From: Pseudomonas abietaniphila
GTDB lineage: Bacteria; Pseudomonadota; Gammaproteobacteria; Pseudomonadales; Pseudomonadaceae
DNA length: 64,000 bases
Reading direction: 5' to 3'
Assembly (NCBI RefSeq): GCF_900100795.1
Contig: NZ_FNCO01000011.1
Coordinates: 124,001-188,000, forward strand
In this document: piece by piece, positions 44,590 through 54,186 of the stretch
Layout: each line of letters opens with the position of its first letter
How positions within the stretch are numbered: the stretch's first letter is position 1
Translations under genes and position numbers: made by a program
The notes under the pieces: generated by a model
Seen by the model: the letters and a program-made list of their open reading frames with translations, nothing else
Told to the model about the DNA's origin: nothing
Databases searched by the model: none

Positions 44590-45230
44590 TCAGTGACATT
44601 GAGGTTGCCTGAACGACCGCATTCGCCAGCAAGCCGGCTCCTACAGATTAGACATCGACCGCAAATCATCGGAACGACGCAGTACCTGTAGGAGACGTCC
44701 GAGGTTACGAGGGCAGCAATGCGGTGGGTCAGGTACATCGACGGTGAATGACACCCCGCATTCGCCAGCAAGCCGGCTCCTACAGATTAGACATCGACCG
44801 CAAATCATCGGAACGACGCAGTACCTGTAGGAGACGTCCGAGGTTACGAGGGCAGCGAATGCGGTGGGTCAGTGACATTGAGGTTGCCTGAACGACCGCA
44901 TTCGCCAGCAAGCCGGCTCCTACAGATTAGATATCGACCGCAAATCACCGGAACGACGCAGTACCTGTAGGAGACGTCCGAGGTTACGAGGGCAGCGAAT
45001 GCGGTGGGTCAGTGACATTGAGGTTGCCTGAACGACCGCATTCGCCAGCAAGCCGACTCCTACAGAGTAGACATCGACCGCAAATCATCGGAACGACGCA
45101 CTCCCTGTGGGAGACGTCCGAGGTTACGAGGGTATGGGCCGCACTTCGGACGAATGCGGTGGGTGAGGTACATCGACGGTGAATGACACCCCGCTTTCGC
45201 CAGCAAGCCGGATTGTACAGGTCTGATGGC
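44590..45230. repeat. Tandem array of about 140-bp repeat modules
   Basis: The motif GTAGGAGACGTCCGAGGTTA (or a close variant) recurs at about 44687, 44826, 44966 and 45106, giving a period of 139 to 140 bases and about 4.5 units, each pairing a GTCCGAGGTTACGAGGG half with a CGCATTCGCCAGCAAGCCGGCTCCTACA half. The units are 85 to 95 percent alike by eye. The array fills the gap between the AraC gene and ligD. No reading frame is believable. Confidence 0.9.
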
Positions 45231-45259
45231 GGCCTCAAATCCCGGGGAAGCGACCGGAA

Positions 45260-47929
45260 TCACGGGGCCTTCACCCCCAACCGTTTCCACATCGGCTTGG
45301 TGATGCGCTGAGTGTTTTTATAACCCGCCCACGGATCGGCCTTGAGCTTGCGCAGGCGTTTTTGCAGGTTGCCGATGTTCCATTGCGTCGATGATTTGAG
45401 GCTGCTCAGTTCGTCCCGGGTGATTGGCACCGAGACCGGCAGTCCCGGTCTTGCCCGGGCGGAATACGCGGCCACGGTGCTGGCGCCACGGGTGTTGCGC
45501 AAGTAGTCGACGAAGATCTTGCCGACTCGGTTCTTCGGGCCGGAAGTCGCGGTAAAGCGTTCCGGCAGTTGGTCCGACAGGAACTGCGCCAGCGCCTTGG
45601 CGAAGGCCTTGACCGTGTCCCAGTCGGCCTTGCGCGCCAGTGGCACGATGATGTGCATGCCCTTGCCGCCGCTGGTCTTGAGGTAGGCATCCAGACCCAG
45701 CTCATCAAGCACCGACAAGGTCATTTGCGTGGCCTCGATCATGCTGCGCCACGGCAGAGCCTCGTCCGGATCAAGGTCGAGGACGAAGTGATCGGGCAGC
45801 TCAATCTTGTCGTACGTCGAGCCCCAGGTGTGCAATTCGATGGTGCCCATCTGGGCCGCGCCGACCAGCGCCTGAACGCTGTCGATCTCCATCAGTCGCG
45901 CATGGCCGGGGTCGAGTTTCGGGTCAAGCTGCTTGATGTTCGGGATCGCCAGCCGCTCGGAATGCTTCTGAAAAAACTGCTCGCCCTCGACACCGTCCGG
46001 GCAGCGCAGCAAGGCCACCGGACGGTGATCCAGATGCGGCAGGATCCAGTCGGAAATCGATTCGTAGAAATGCGCCAGGTCGATTTTGTGCAGGCCGCTC
46101 TGCGTGTCGATCACCCGCTCGGGATGGCTGATCATCACGCCCGCCACTTCAACCTTGTCTTTGCCGGCACGCTTGCTGGCAGGTTTGGGCTTCTCGGTTG
46201 TCACTTCGGCAGTCGTGGACGCCTTGGACGCGCGAGCCTTGGTCGCACCGGTTTTAGAGGCGTTCGGCTTGAAGGGTGCCTTGATGTCCACCGGCGACTT
46301 GGGGTACTCGTGGACCACTTCGCTGGCAGGCTTGTCGCTGCGCAGCGCGATAAAGGCCGAATGACGAATGATGCCCTCGCGGGTCCACTCCCCGAACTCC
46401 ACTTCACCGACCAGCGTCGGCTTGATCCAGTGCACGCCTCGGGCCTGAGTGCTGGTGAGTTTTTTCGCCAGCGGCGAGGCATCCTGCGCGAGCGGCTTCA
46501 TCTGATCGAGCAATTCACCGAGCATCTTCTGATTGAAGCCGGTGCCGACCCGCCCTGCATACACCAGCCCTGCCCCTTCCTCGTTGACCGCTAGCAGCAG
46601 CGCGCCAAACCCGCTGCGCGTGCCCTGTGGCTGGGTGAAGCCGACGATGACAAACTCCTGGCGCAGCTTGCACTTGAGCTTGATCCAGTCCGCGCTGCGC
46701 CGTGACTGATAGACGCTGCCCGCACGCTTGCCGATGACCCCTTCAAGGGACAACAGACAGGCGCTTTCCACAATGTCGCGATGGCTGGCCGAAAACGCAT
46801 CGGAGAAACGCAGCAATCGGCTTTTCTTGCCCAACAGCTTTTTGAGGGCCGCACGACGCTCTTCCACCGGTGTGTTGCGCAGGTCTTCGCCATTGAGGAA
46901 CGGGACGTCGAACAGGTAATAGACGATGTCCTTGCTGCGGCCGATCTCGAACGCATTCTGCAGCGCCTGAAAGTCCGGCAACCCCTCCTCGTTGAGTACC
47001 ACCATCTCACCGTCGAGCCAGCCGTCGCCCAGTTTCAGGTCCGCGATGGCCTTGGCCTGCAGGGGCAGACGCTCGGTCCAGTCATGGCCGTTACGGGTGA
47101 TCATCCGGACGTCGCCGTCGAGAATCCGGGTCATGATCCGATAGCCATCGAATTTGATTTCGTACAGCCATTCGCCTTCTGGGGGCGTGGCCATCAGCGT
47201 GGCAAGCTGCGGCGAGAGTTTTTCCGGGACCTTGATTTTCTTCGTGGCGGACTGCTTGCCCGCCGCTTTCCCCGACGCCTGACCGACCGAATTTTTTGCA
47301 GCGACGGACGCAGACGCCGCCGTCTTGCGCTGGCCGGATCTGGCCGACGCCCGACCTTCGCCCACGGTCGCGCCGCTGACCACGCTCTGCGGCTTGTCTG
47401 CGACGATGTCGTACTCGTCCGCCGAACGCACTGCCTCGTCCTTCTCCTTGATCAGCAGCCATTGCTCCTTGTCGCCGCTGCCGGGCAAGTGCGTGCGCAC
47501 CAACGCCCAGTCGCCGGTGAGCTTTTCGCCGATCAAGGTGAATTTAAGCTTGCCCGCCTTATAGGTTTCCTGTGGATCGCCATGGGGCTGCCAGATCCCC
47601 CGGTCCCAGACGATCACGTCTCCGGCCCCGTATTGGCCCTCCGGAATGCTGCCCTCGAAGCTGCCATAGCCCAACGGATGGTCTTCGACATGCACCGCCA
47701 GGCGCTTGTTCTTCGGGTCCAGACTCGGGCCTTTGGGCACAGCCCAGCTTTTCAGCGTGCCATCCAGTTCAAGTCGAAAGTCGTAATGCAGGTTGCGCGC
47801 ATCGTGCTTGTGAATGACAAAGCTCAACGCCTTGTCTTTGTTCCCGCGAGCCCGGCCTGGCGTTTCGGGTGGCTCGGAGGTGATGTCGAAATTGCGCTTA
47901 CGGGTGTACTCACTCACAGGTTTCGCCAT
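45260..47929 (-). CDS. ligD: ATP-dependent DNA ligase D (PE-LIG-POL)
   Basis: Central enzyme of bacterial non-homologous end joining, 889 residues. The order is phosphoesterase (about 1-180, with His42, His48, Asp50 and His84), ligase (about 240-545, with the adenylated lysine Lys259 in YEIKFDGYR), then polymerase/primase (about 620-889, with LDLDPDEALPW and the basic RVGKIFVDYLRN). Linkers are Ala/Lys/Thr-rich. It processes 3' ends, fills gaps and seals breaks held by Ku. It lies 46 bases downstream of ku on the same strand. Confidence 0.97.
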   Translation of the reverse strand: MAKPVSEYTRKRNFDITSEPPETPGRARGNKDKALSFVIHKHDARNLHYDFRLELDGTLKSWAVPKGPSLDPKNKRLAVHVEDHPLGYGSFEGSIPEGQYGAGDVIVWDRGIWQPHGDPQETYKAGKLKFTLIGEKLTGDWALVRTHLPGSGDKEQWLLIKEKDEAVRSADEYDIVADKPQSVVSGATVGEGRASARSGQRKTAASASVAAKNSVGQASGKAAGKQSATKKIKVPEKLSPQLATLMATPPEGEWLYEIKFDGYRIMTRILDGDVRMITRNGHDWTERLPLQAKAIADLKLGDGWLDGEMVVLNEEGLPDFQALQNAFEIGRSKDIVYYLFDVPFLNGEDLRNTPVEERRAALKKLLGKKSRLLRFSDAFSASHRDIVESACLLSLEGVIGKRAGSVYQSRRSADWIKLKCKLRQEFVIVGFTQPQGTRSGFGALLLAVNEEGAGLVYAGRVGTGFNQKMLGELLDQMKPLAQDASPLAKKLTSTQARGVHWIKPTLVGEVEFGEWTREGIIRHSAFIALRSDKPASEVVHEYPKSPVDIKAPFKPNASKTGATKARASKASTTAEVTTEKPKPASKRAGKDKVEVAGVMISHPERVIDTQSGLHKIDLAHFYESISDWILPHLDHRPVALLRCPDGVEGEQFFQKHSERLAIPNIKQLDPKLDPGHARLMEIDSVQALVGAAQMGTIELHTWGSTYDKIELPDHFVLDLDPDEALPWRSMIEATQMTLSVLDELGLDAYLKTSGGKGMHIIVPLARKADWDTVKAFAKALAQFLSDQLPERFTATSGPKNRVGKIFVDYLRNTRGASTVAAYSARARPGLPVSVPITRDELSSLKSSTQWNIGNLQKRLRKLKADPWAGYKNTQRITKPMWKRLGVKAP

Positions 47930-47975
47930 GATCGATTAGACCTCTGCATTGTTCTTATCAACCCGGCATCGCTTT

Positions 47976-48896
47976 TCAGGATGCCTTGGTCGCTTTCTTC
48001 CTTGCAGGGGCGCGCCGTTTGGCCGGAACGTCTTCATCATCGGCAGCGGTTTTGCTCTTGCTGGCAGGTTTGGTTTTTACGGGGGCTTTGGCTGAACCGC
48101 CACGGCCACCCAGGCTGCGTTTGAGCAACTCAGTCAAATCGATGACATCAGCGGATTTGCGCTCGGTTTCCCCAGCGTCGGTCTCCACATCCTCGATCTT
48201 GCCTTCCCGGGCTTTGGTCTCGACCAGCGTCATGATCTGGTCCTGGAACGTGTCACGGTATTCTTCGGCGTCCGGCGTCCACTCGGTGCTCATGTCCTTG
48301 ACCAGGCGTTTGGCCATGTCCAGTTCGCTCTTGCTCAGTTTGACGTCGGTCGCCTCCTTCGGCAGATCCAGCGTGTCGAGCCCGCGCACTTCAGAAGGCC
48401 AGCGCAGCAGCACCAGCACGATGGCCGACTCCAGCGGCATGACGGCAGCGAGGTGCTGGCTGGTGCGGATCACGACATGGGCCAGCGCCACCTTGCCGGT
48501 GTCTACCAGCGTTTGTCGTAACAGAGCGTAGACCTTCTCGCCACGCTTGTCGGGCGCGAGGAAGTAAGGCGTGTCGATGTTTTGCAGCGGAATGTCCTTG
48601 CTGTCGACAAAACCGAAGATGTCGATGGTCTGCGTCGACTTGGGGTGAGCAGCGCGAATCTCTTCCTCACTGATCACCACATAGCGGCCTTTCTCGTACT
48701 GCACGCCCTTGACGATGTTCTCTTTGGTGATTTCCTTGCCCGTGGCTTTGTTGATCCGTTTGTAGCCCACCGGGTCCATGCTGCGTTTGTCCAGCCAGTC
48801 GAAGTCAACGCCTTGCCGCGACGTCGCCGACACCAGCGCGACCGGAATATGCACCAGCCCGAAACTGATCGCGCCTTTCCAGATTGCCCGAGCCAT
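47976..48896 (-). CDS. ku: Non-homologous end joining protein Ku
   Basis: Homodimeric ring protein of 306 residues that binds DNA ends and recruits LigD. The N-terminus MARAIWKGAISFGLVHIPVALVSA is the Ku signature, followed by RQGVDFDWLDKRSMDPVGYKRINKATGKEI. The C-terminal tail is Lys/Ala-rich (PARKKATKAS), as in other Ku proteins, and probably binds DNA. The ATG at 48896 was chosen on the family N-terminus. A longer in-frame extension to 49010 was rejected. It forms an operon with ligD. Confidence 0.97.
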   Translation of the reverse strand: MARAIWKGAISFGLVHIPVALVSATSRQGVDFDWLDKRSMDPVGYKRINKATGKEITKENIVKGVQYEKGRYVVISEEEIRAAHPKSTQTIDIFGFVDSKDIPLQNIDTPYFLAPDKRGEKVYALLRQTLVDTGKVALAHVVIRTSQHLAAVMPLESAIVLVLLRWPSEVRGLDTLDLPKEATDVKLSKSELDMAKRLVKDMSTEWTPDAEEYRDTFQDQIMTLVETKAREGKIEDVETDAGETERKSADVIDLTELLKRSLGGRGGSAKAPVKTKPASKSKTAADDEDVPAKRRAPARKKATKAS

Positions 48897-49132
48897 CGCG
48901 TGATTCCTTGTGGGATGAGTCTGTGTAGGAGTGACCGGGGCAAGGGAGGAAAAGTTTCGGCGGAGCGACGGGTGCAGAGATGGCGCATCAGCACCCTTCT
49001 TTTGATGCATAAGACATATCCACCCGATAGCACTTCTTAACGCAACGAAAAAGCGTTAGCCTCTGATCCTTCCTTTTTATGCACCGTGGTAGCGCGCTTT
49101 TGCGGCCCGTTGCAATGCCAGTCGAGATCCGC

Positions 49133-50332
49133 ATGACTTCCATGCCCCACGCCAACCCCGGTGCAACGATGACCAAGGGCCTGGCCGTACTGTTTGCGTT
49201 CTGCTGCGGCGCAATCGTTGCCAACATCTACTACGCCCAACCCATCATCGGATTGATCGCGCCTGACATCGGGCTGTCCAGCACGCTGGCGAGTTTCATC
49301 GTGTCGTTGACGCAGATCGGCTACGCGCTGGGGCTGTTCTTCCTGGTGCCGCTGGGTGATCTGCTGGAAAACCGCCGGTTGATGATCATCACCACGGTCG
49401 TGGCCATTCTCAGCCTCTTGAGCGCTGCCTTTGCGCAGACGCCTAACCTGTTTCTGCTGGCCTCGCTGCTGGTGGGGTTCAGTTCGGTCGCGGTGCAGAT
49501 TTTGATTCCGCTGGCCGCGCATCTGGCGCCCGAGGAAACACGCGGACGTGTGGTCGGCAGCATCATGGGCGGCCTGCTGTTGGGCATTCTGCTCGCCCGC
49601 CCCGCTTCCAGCATCATCGCCGACCACTTCGGCTGGCGTGCGGTGTTCGGGACGGCAGCGGCGGTCATGCTGGTGATCAGCGTGGTATTGGCAACGACCA
49701 TTCCCCGGCATCAACCCGCCCACAACGCCAGCTACGGGCAATTGCTGACCTCACTGTGGACGCTGTTGCGCAAGCAGCCGATTCTGCGCCAACGGGCGTT
49801 TTATCAGGCCTGCATGTTCGCCACGTTCAGCCTGTTCTGGACGGCTGTGCCACTGGAACTGGCGCGCAACCATGGCCTGTCGCAGAGCCAGATCGCCATT
49901 TTCGCGCTGGTCGGTGCGATTGGCGCCATTGCCGCGCCGATTGCCGGGCGTCTGGCGGATGCCGGACACACGCGAGTCGCCAGCCTGTGCGCCATGCTCT
50001 TCGCCGCCCTGAGCTTTCTGCCCAGCCTGATCACGCCAGCGTATGCGGTGATCGGCATGGCGGTGACCGGCATCGTCCTGGACTTCTGCGTGCAGATGAA
50101 CATGGTCCTCGGCCAGCGCTCGGTCTACGCCCTGGACGCCAAAAGCCGCAGTCGTCTCAACGCGCTTTACATGACCAGCATCTTCCTCGGCGGCGCCACC
50201 GGTTCGGTGATCGCCAGCGCCCTGTATGACCACGGCGGCTGGACATGGATCGTGATCGCCGGGAGTGCATTCCCGCTCATCGCGCTGCTTGCGTTTCTCA
50301 AAAACTCGGCGTCCGGGTCGCGATCTTTCTAA
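49133..50332 (+). CDS. MFS transporter, YnfM-like
   Basis: Integral membrane protein of 399 residues with about 12 helices. It has the MFS loop motif GDLLENRRLM after helix 2 and ANIYYAQPIIG in helix 1, as in the YnfM/arabinose-efflux type group. It is probably an exporter of small compounds. Start may be 49133, 49079 or 49169. It is divergent from ku, with about 235 bases between them. Confidence 0.88.
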   Translation: MTSMPHANPGATMTKGLAVLFAFCCGAIVANIYYAQPIIGLIAPDIGLSSTLASFIVSLTQIGYALGLFFLVPLGDLLENRRLMIITTVVAILSLLSAAFAQTPNLFLLASLLVGFSSVAVQILIPLAAHLAPEETRGRVVGSIMGGLLLGILLARPASSIIADHFGWRAVFGTAAAVMLVISVVLATTIPRHQPAHNASYGQLLTSLWTLLRKQPILRQRAFYQACMFATFSLFWTAVPLELARNHGLSQSQIAIFALVGAIGAIAAPIAGRLADAGHTRVASLCAMLFAALSFLPSLITPAYAVIGMAVTGIVLDFCVQMNMVLGQRSVYALDAKSRSRLNALYMTSIFLGGATGSVIASALYDHGGWTWIVIAGSAFPLIALLAFLKNSASGSRSF

Positions 50333-50359
50333 GCGCCCGATAGCCAGACGGACACTGTC

Positions 50360-50454
50360 CCTGTGGGAGTGAATTCATTCGCGGTGCGATCGTACAACCG
50401 ACAAGAAAAGGTCGGAGGCACTGGCCAATCGCGAATGAATTCGCACACAGGGAC
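50360..50454. repeat. REP-like inverted repeat, GAATTCATTCGCGA type
   Basis: CCTGTGGGAGTGAATTCATT and its partner (AATGAATTCGCACACAGG) flank a 40-base loop. It lies between the MFS and SDR genes. Confidence 0.83.
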
Positions 50455-50499
50455 GCACCCCGACCTGAACCTTTTCCCCAATCTTACGGAGCACTATTC

Positions 50500-51222
50500 A
50501 TGACCTCCCGCACTTTCCTGATCACCGGCGCCAGCAAAGGCATAGGCCGTGCGCTGTCCGAACACCTGGCGGCCGCCGGTCATCAGGTGGTGGGCATCGC
50601 CCGCCACGCCGACGACCCGACCTTCCCGGGCGTGCTCAAAGAGCTTGATCTGAGCGACAAAGACCAGACCCGCTGCGGCCTGACCGAGCTGGCGCAGCAC
50701 TATCGCTTCGATGGACTGGTGAACAATGTCGGCCTGGTACGTCCGCAGCCGCTCGGGCAGATCGAGCTGGACGACTTCGACGCCGTGATGGGCGTCAACC
50801 TGCACTCGGCCCTGCTCGCCACCCAAGCCTTGCTGCCCAACATGCGCGAACAAGGCTGGGGCCGGATCGTCAACATCTCCAGCCTGACCGTGCTCGGCAT
50901 CACCCAGCGCACGGCCTACGCCGCCGCCAAAGCCGCGCTGATCAGCTTCACCCGCTCCTGGGCGCTGGAACTGGCGCAGACCGGCATCACCGTCAACGCC
51001 ATCGCCCCCGGCCCGACTGAAACCGAGCTGTTCCGGCAGAACAACCCGGTGGGCAGCGAAGGCGAAAAACGCTACCTGTCCGGCGTGCCCATGGGCCGCT
51101 TCGGCCAACCCGAAGAAATCGCCTCGGCGATCGCCTTCCTGCTCTCCGAACAGAGCGGGTTCATTACCGGGCAGACGTTGTTTGTCGACGGTGGGGCTTC
51201 GGTGGGTAAGGCGGGGTTTTGA
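50500..51222 (+). CDS. Short-chain dehydrogenase/reductase
   Basis: Protein of 240 residues with LITGASKGIGRAL, NNVGLVRPQ, Ser in NISSLTV and YAAAK, ending GQTLFVDGGASV. A classical SDR, probably NAD(P)-dependent. FabG-like, but the acyl carrier protein partner is not implied. The ATG at 50500 follows TTACGGAGCACTATTC. It is convergent with the rhodanese fusion gene at 51275. Confidence 0.92.
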   Translation: MTSRTFLITGASKGIGRALSEHLAAAGHQVVGIARHADDPTFPGVLKELDLSDKDQTRCGLTELAQHYRFDGLVNNVGLVRPQPLGQIELDDFDAVMGVNLHSALLATQALLPNMREQGWGRIVNISSLTVLGITQRTAYAAAKAALISFTRSWALELAQTGITVNAIAPGPTETELFRQNNPVGSEGEKRYLSGVPMGRFGQPEEIASAIAFLLSEQSGFITGQTLFVDGGASVGKAGF

Positions 51223-51274
51223 CACACAAACGCGTCGGTTGAACGAAGCCGCTGCCACAGGTGCATCCGGCGCT

Positions 51275-53392
51275 TCAACGGATCGCCGCAAACCCCCGTT
51301 CCAGATCTTCGATCAACGCGCTCACGTCCTCCAGCCCGATGTGTAACCGCAGCAGCGGATTCAGCGCCTTGTCTGGAGCGTTATCGCGGTCGCGGACGTT
51401 GGCGACGATGATCAGGCTTTCGAAGCCGCCCCATGAAGCACCCAGCCCGAACAGCTGCAGCGCGTCGATGAAGGCGTCCAGGTGTTTGGGGTCGTTGTCG
51501 GCGAGTTCAAAGGTCAGCAGGCCGTTGCTGCCGCTGAAATCGCGCTTCCAGAGTGCGTGATTCGGGTGATCCGCCAATGCCGGATGGAACACGCGCCTGA
51601 CCTGCGGATGCTGTTGCAACCAGTGGGCGACTTGCAGGGCCTGGCGCTGATGAACGTCGAGCCGCGCAGCCAGGGTGCGGGCGCCACGCAGCACGAGATA
51701 CGCGTCGTCAGGACTGACGGTGCTCATGCGGGATACCGGCGGGTTCACACTGCGCACACCGCTGCCCTTTTCGCCTCGTGCGGCATGGACCAACCGGGTG
51801 CGGACACGGCTCTGGTTCTCGCTCGAAGCCAAGGGCTTGAGGCTGGCGATTTCCTGTTCGGTCATCTGCCCCAACAACCCGATCTCCCACGCCAGGTACT
51901 GACGGGCCGCATCCTTGTTGCCGGAGTGACGGTCGTGGGTGAAGAACAGAAAATCGATGCACTGCTCGTTCAGCGGGTTGCCTGCATCTTCATGCACAGG
52001 CAGGCCGGCCGATTGCCAGGCCCTGAAATCCAGCCATCGGGCGTGCACTCGCTGCTGCTCGGGCAATTCAAGGGCCGCTATTGCCGCGACATCGGCATGA
52101 TCGGCCACGAGCACCACCGGCTTTGTTTCAGTTGCCAGATCATCGGCCAGACGCGAACGAATCGACCAGCGAGCCCCTGCGATCTGCGCCTTGCGAAACG
52201 CCATGCTCCCGCGCAGGTCCACCAGCACAACGGTGTTGTCACGCAGCGAGTCCGCCAGCTCGGCAGCGCTGATCGAAGGCAATGCTGGCGCGACAGCGTC
52301 ACGCTCGGGCGTTAACGCCAGACCGCTGTGCAAGCCGCCCTTCAACACGTAGGCCTGATGCCCAAGCTGACGTAACCAACTGGCCACGATGGGGGCGCGC
52401 ACGCCATCGTTGTCGATCAGCACCAGCCGCGCGCCACGCACGCCGATGTAGAGGTCGGTGGATTGAATCAACTGTCCGCCCGGCGTGTGTTGCGCCCCGG
52501 GGAGACTGCCGAAGGCAAACTCTTCCGGGGTGCGCACATCGCACAGAAACAGGCTGCGCGCGGGGTCGCCAGACCAGGCCACGACCTGCTCGGCGTCGAC
52601 GGTCGTCACACCCGCCCGCTGAGCCAGACGTGTGGCGGCCTCACGTTGCTGCGCCAGCGACGCGGCAGCGGACACTTGCGGGTAGCGACGCGTGCTGCCG
52701 TGTTCCAGCGGCAGGTCGGCGAGGTACCACCCTTGTGTACCGTTCTCCAGCGCATACACCGGGTTCTTCACCCCCAGGTCAATCAGGGTCTGTGCACCAA
52801 TGATGCTGCGCGTGCGCCCCGCGCAATTGACCACGATCGGCGTCGTGTCATCCGCAACCAGGTCGGCCAGCCGATACCCCAGCTCGCCGTTGGGGCAGCA
52901 GATGGAACCGGGAATGGTCATCTTGCGGTATTCGTCGAACGGCCGGCCGTCGAGCAACACCAGCGGTTCGCCTCTGGCCTGCAATGCCGCCAGTTCGGTC
53001 GCGCTGATGTGCGGCGTGTGACTGGCTTCTTCCACCAACTCGCCAAACGCCTTGGACGGCACGTGCACCCCGGCAAACAGTTGCAGGCCTGCCGCTTGCC
53101 AACCATCGGCACCGCCTTCCAGCACATGGACGTCGGTGTAGCCGAGCGTTTGCAAACGTTGCACCGCCCGGACGGACACATCGTGGCCGGTCTGGTCGTA
53201 GATCACCAGGCGCACCGCGGGATTGGGCGCCAGCCGACGCGCTTCCAGCTCAAGGCGACTGTAGGGCAGGTTCACCCCGTGAAACAGATGCGCTTCGCCG
53301 TACTGACCATGCTCGCGCACATCGAAGAGGGCGATCTCCTTCCCGTCGAACAACCAGGTTTGCAGGTGTTGCGGGGTGACTTTTTGGCTCAT
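51275..53392 (-). CDS. Four-rhodanese protein fused to an internally deleted cystathionine beta-lyase
   Basis: ORF of 705 residues. Four rhodanese-like domains (about 1-105, 130-240, 270-365, 385-480) are followed by a linker. Only the second has a sulfurtransferase loop with cysteine (Cys190 in NCAGRTRS). From about residue 532, TRLVHAARGEKGSG and SVNPPVSRMSTV match the N-terminus of a PLP-dependent trans-sulfuration enzyme, then at residue 560 (about 51716) the sequence jumps to its C-terminal domain (SPDDAYLVLRGARTLAARLDVH to the end). The PLP-lysine core is missing, so lyase activity is not expected. The rhodanese part looks intact. Confidence 0.85.
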   Translation of the reverse strand: MSQKVTPQHLQTWLFDGKEIALFDVREHGQYGEAHLFHGVNLPYSRLELEARRLAPNPAVRLVIYDQTGHDVSVRAVQRLQTLGYTDVHVLEGGADGWQAAGLQLFAGVHVPSKAFGELVEEASHTPHISATELAALQARGEPLVLLDGRPFDEYRKMTIPGSICCPNGELGYRLADLVADDTTPIVVNCAGRTRSIIGAQTLIDLGVKNPVYALENGTQGWYLADLPLEHGSTRRYPQVSAAASLAQQREAATRLAQRAGVTTVDAEQVVAWSGDPARSLFLCDVRTPEEFAFGSLPGAQHTPGGQLIQSTDLYIGVRGARLVLIDNDGVRAPIVASWLRQLGHQAYVLKGGLHSGLALTPERDAVAPALPSISAAELADSLRDNTVVLVDLRGSMAFRKAQIAGARWSIRSRLADDLATETKPVVLVADHADVAAIAALELPEQQRVHARWLDFRAWQSAGLPVHEDAGNPLNEQCIDFLFFTHDRHSGNKDAARQYLAWEIGLLGQMTEQEIASLKPLASSENQSRVRTRLVHAARGEKGSGVRSVNPPVSRMSTVSPDDAYLVLRGARTLAARLDVHQRQALQVAHWLQQHPQVRRVFHPALADHPNHALWKRDFSGSNGLLTFELADNDPKHLDAFIDALQLFGLGASWGGFESLIIVANVRDRDNAPDKALNPLLRLHIGLEDVSALIEDLERGFAAIR

Positions 53393-53430
53393 GGAATTCT
53401 CGTGATTCAGAAAATGATGCAACTCGCTTT

Positions 53431-53519
53431 TGTAGGAGCGCGCTTGCCCGCGCTTCAGGCGCCGCGGTACATCAGGCAGTCCGCGTTATCGTTTATCGCG
53501 GGCAAGCGCGCTCCTGCAG
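53431..53519. repeat. REP-like inverted repeat, GCTTGCCCGCGAT type
   Basis: TGTAGGAGCGCGCTTGCCCG and CGGGCAAGCGCGCTCCTGCA are nearly perfect arms. It lies between the rhodanese fusion gene and the broken GST on the same strand. Confidence 0.9.
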
Positions 53520-53533
53520 GACGGTGAGCGCCT

Positions 53534-54186
53534 TTACTGCAACGCCAACGACTTCTCGCCCGCTGCCACGTCCCTGCCCTTGTCATACGCCCGCTGCACG
53601 GCCGGGCGGGCTTTGATGCGTTCGCGCCAGGCGTGAATGTTCGGGTAACGCGCCAGGTCCTGGCCCTGCCGCAATGGCTGAATCCACGGGAAGATTGCCA
53701 TGTCGGCGATGGAGTATTCGCCCGCCACGAACGGCACGTCGCCCAAGCGTTTTTCCAGCACGCCATAGAGGCGCGCGGCCTCGGCGCCGAGCAGGTCGAG
53801 GGCGAAAGGAATCGGCTCCGGCGCCTTCTCCTTGAACACCTGCAACTGGCTCAGATAAGGCGTGATATGCCCGACCTGCCAGAACAACCACTCCTGCACA
53901 CGCTGACGCTCGGCAGTGCCTTCGGCGGGCAGAAGCGGCCAGCCTTGTTCGCCAGATAATTCAGGATAGCCCCGGATTCGAACAGGCTCAGGGGATCGCC
54001 CGCTGTCGGAGCATGATCGACAATCGCAGGAATCCGCCCGTTGGCACTGATCGCCTGGAACCCGTCCTGCTTCTGTTCGCCCGTGCGGATATTGATCGGC
54101 AGCAACCGGTATTCCTGGCCCAGCTCTTCCAGCAGGATGCCGACTTTCAGCCCGTTGCCCGTCGGCCAGTAGTAGAGATCGATCAT
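53534..54186 (-). pseudogene. Glutathione S-transferase broken by a one-base frameshift
   Basis: The N-terminal frame (54186 down to about 53931) reads a GST of the YghU/YfcG kind (MIDLYYWPTGNGLKVGILLEE, SANGRIPAIVDH, LFESGAILNYLANKAGRF). At about 53930 the frame breaks after NKAGRF. The other frame continues LPAEGTAERQRVQEWLFWQVGHITPY down to 53534. The expected sequence CGCTTCCTGCCC reads CGCTTCTGCCC, one C short. It may be a real mutation or a sequencing error. The ATG overlaps the stop of the cysteine dioxygenase gene. Confidence 0.88.

Noticed and set aside
44590..45230. The tandem array as a CRISPR locus
   Set aside because: The unit is about 140 bases without short constant repeats and unique spacers, and no cas genes are near.
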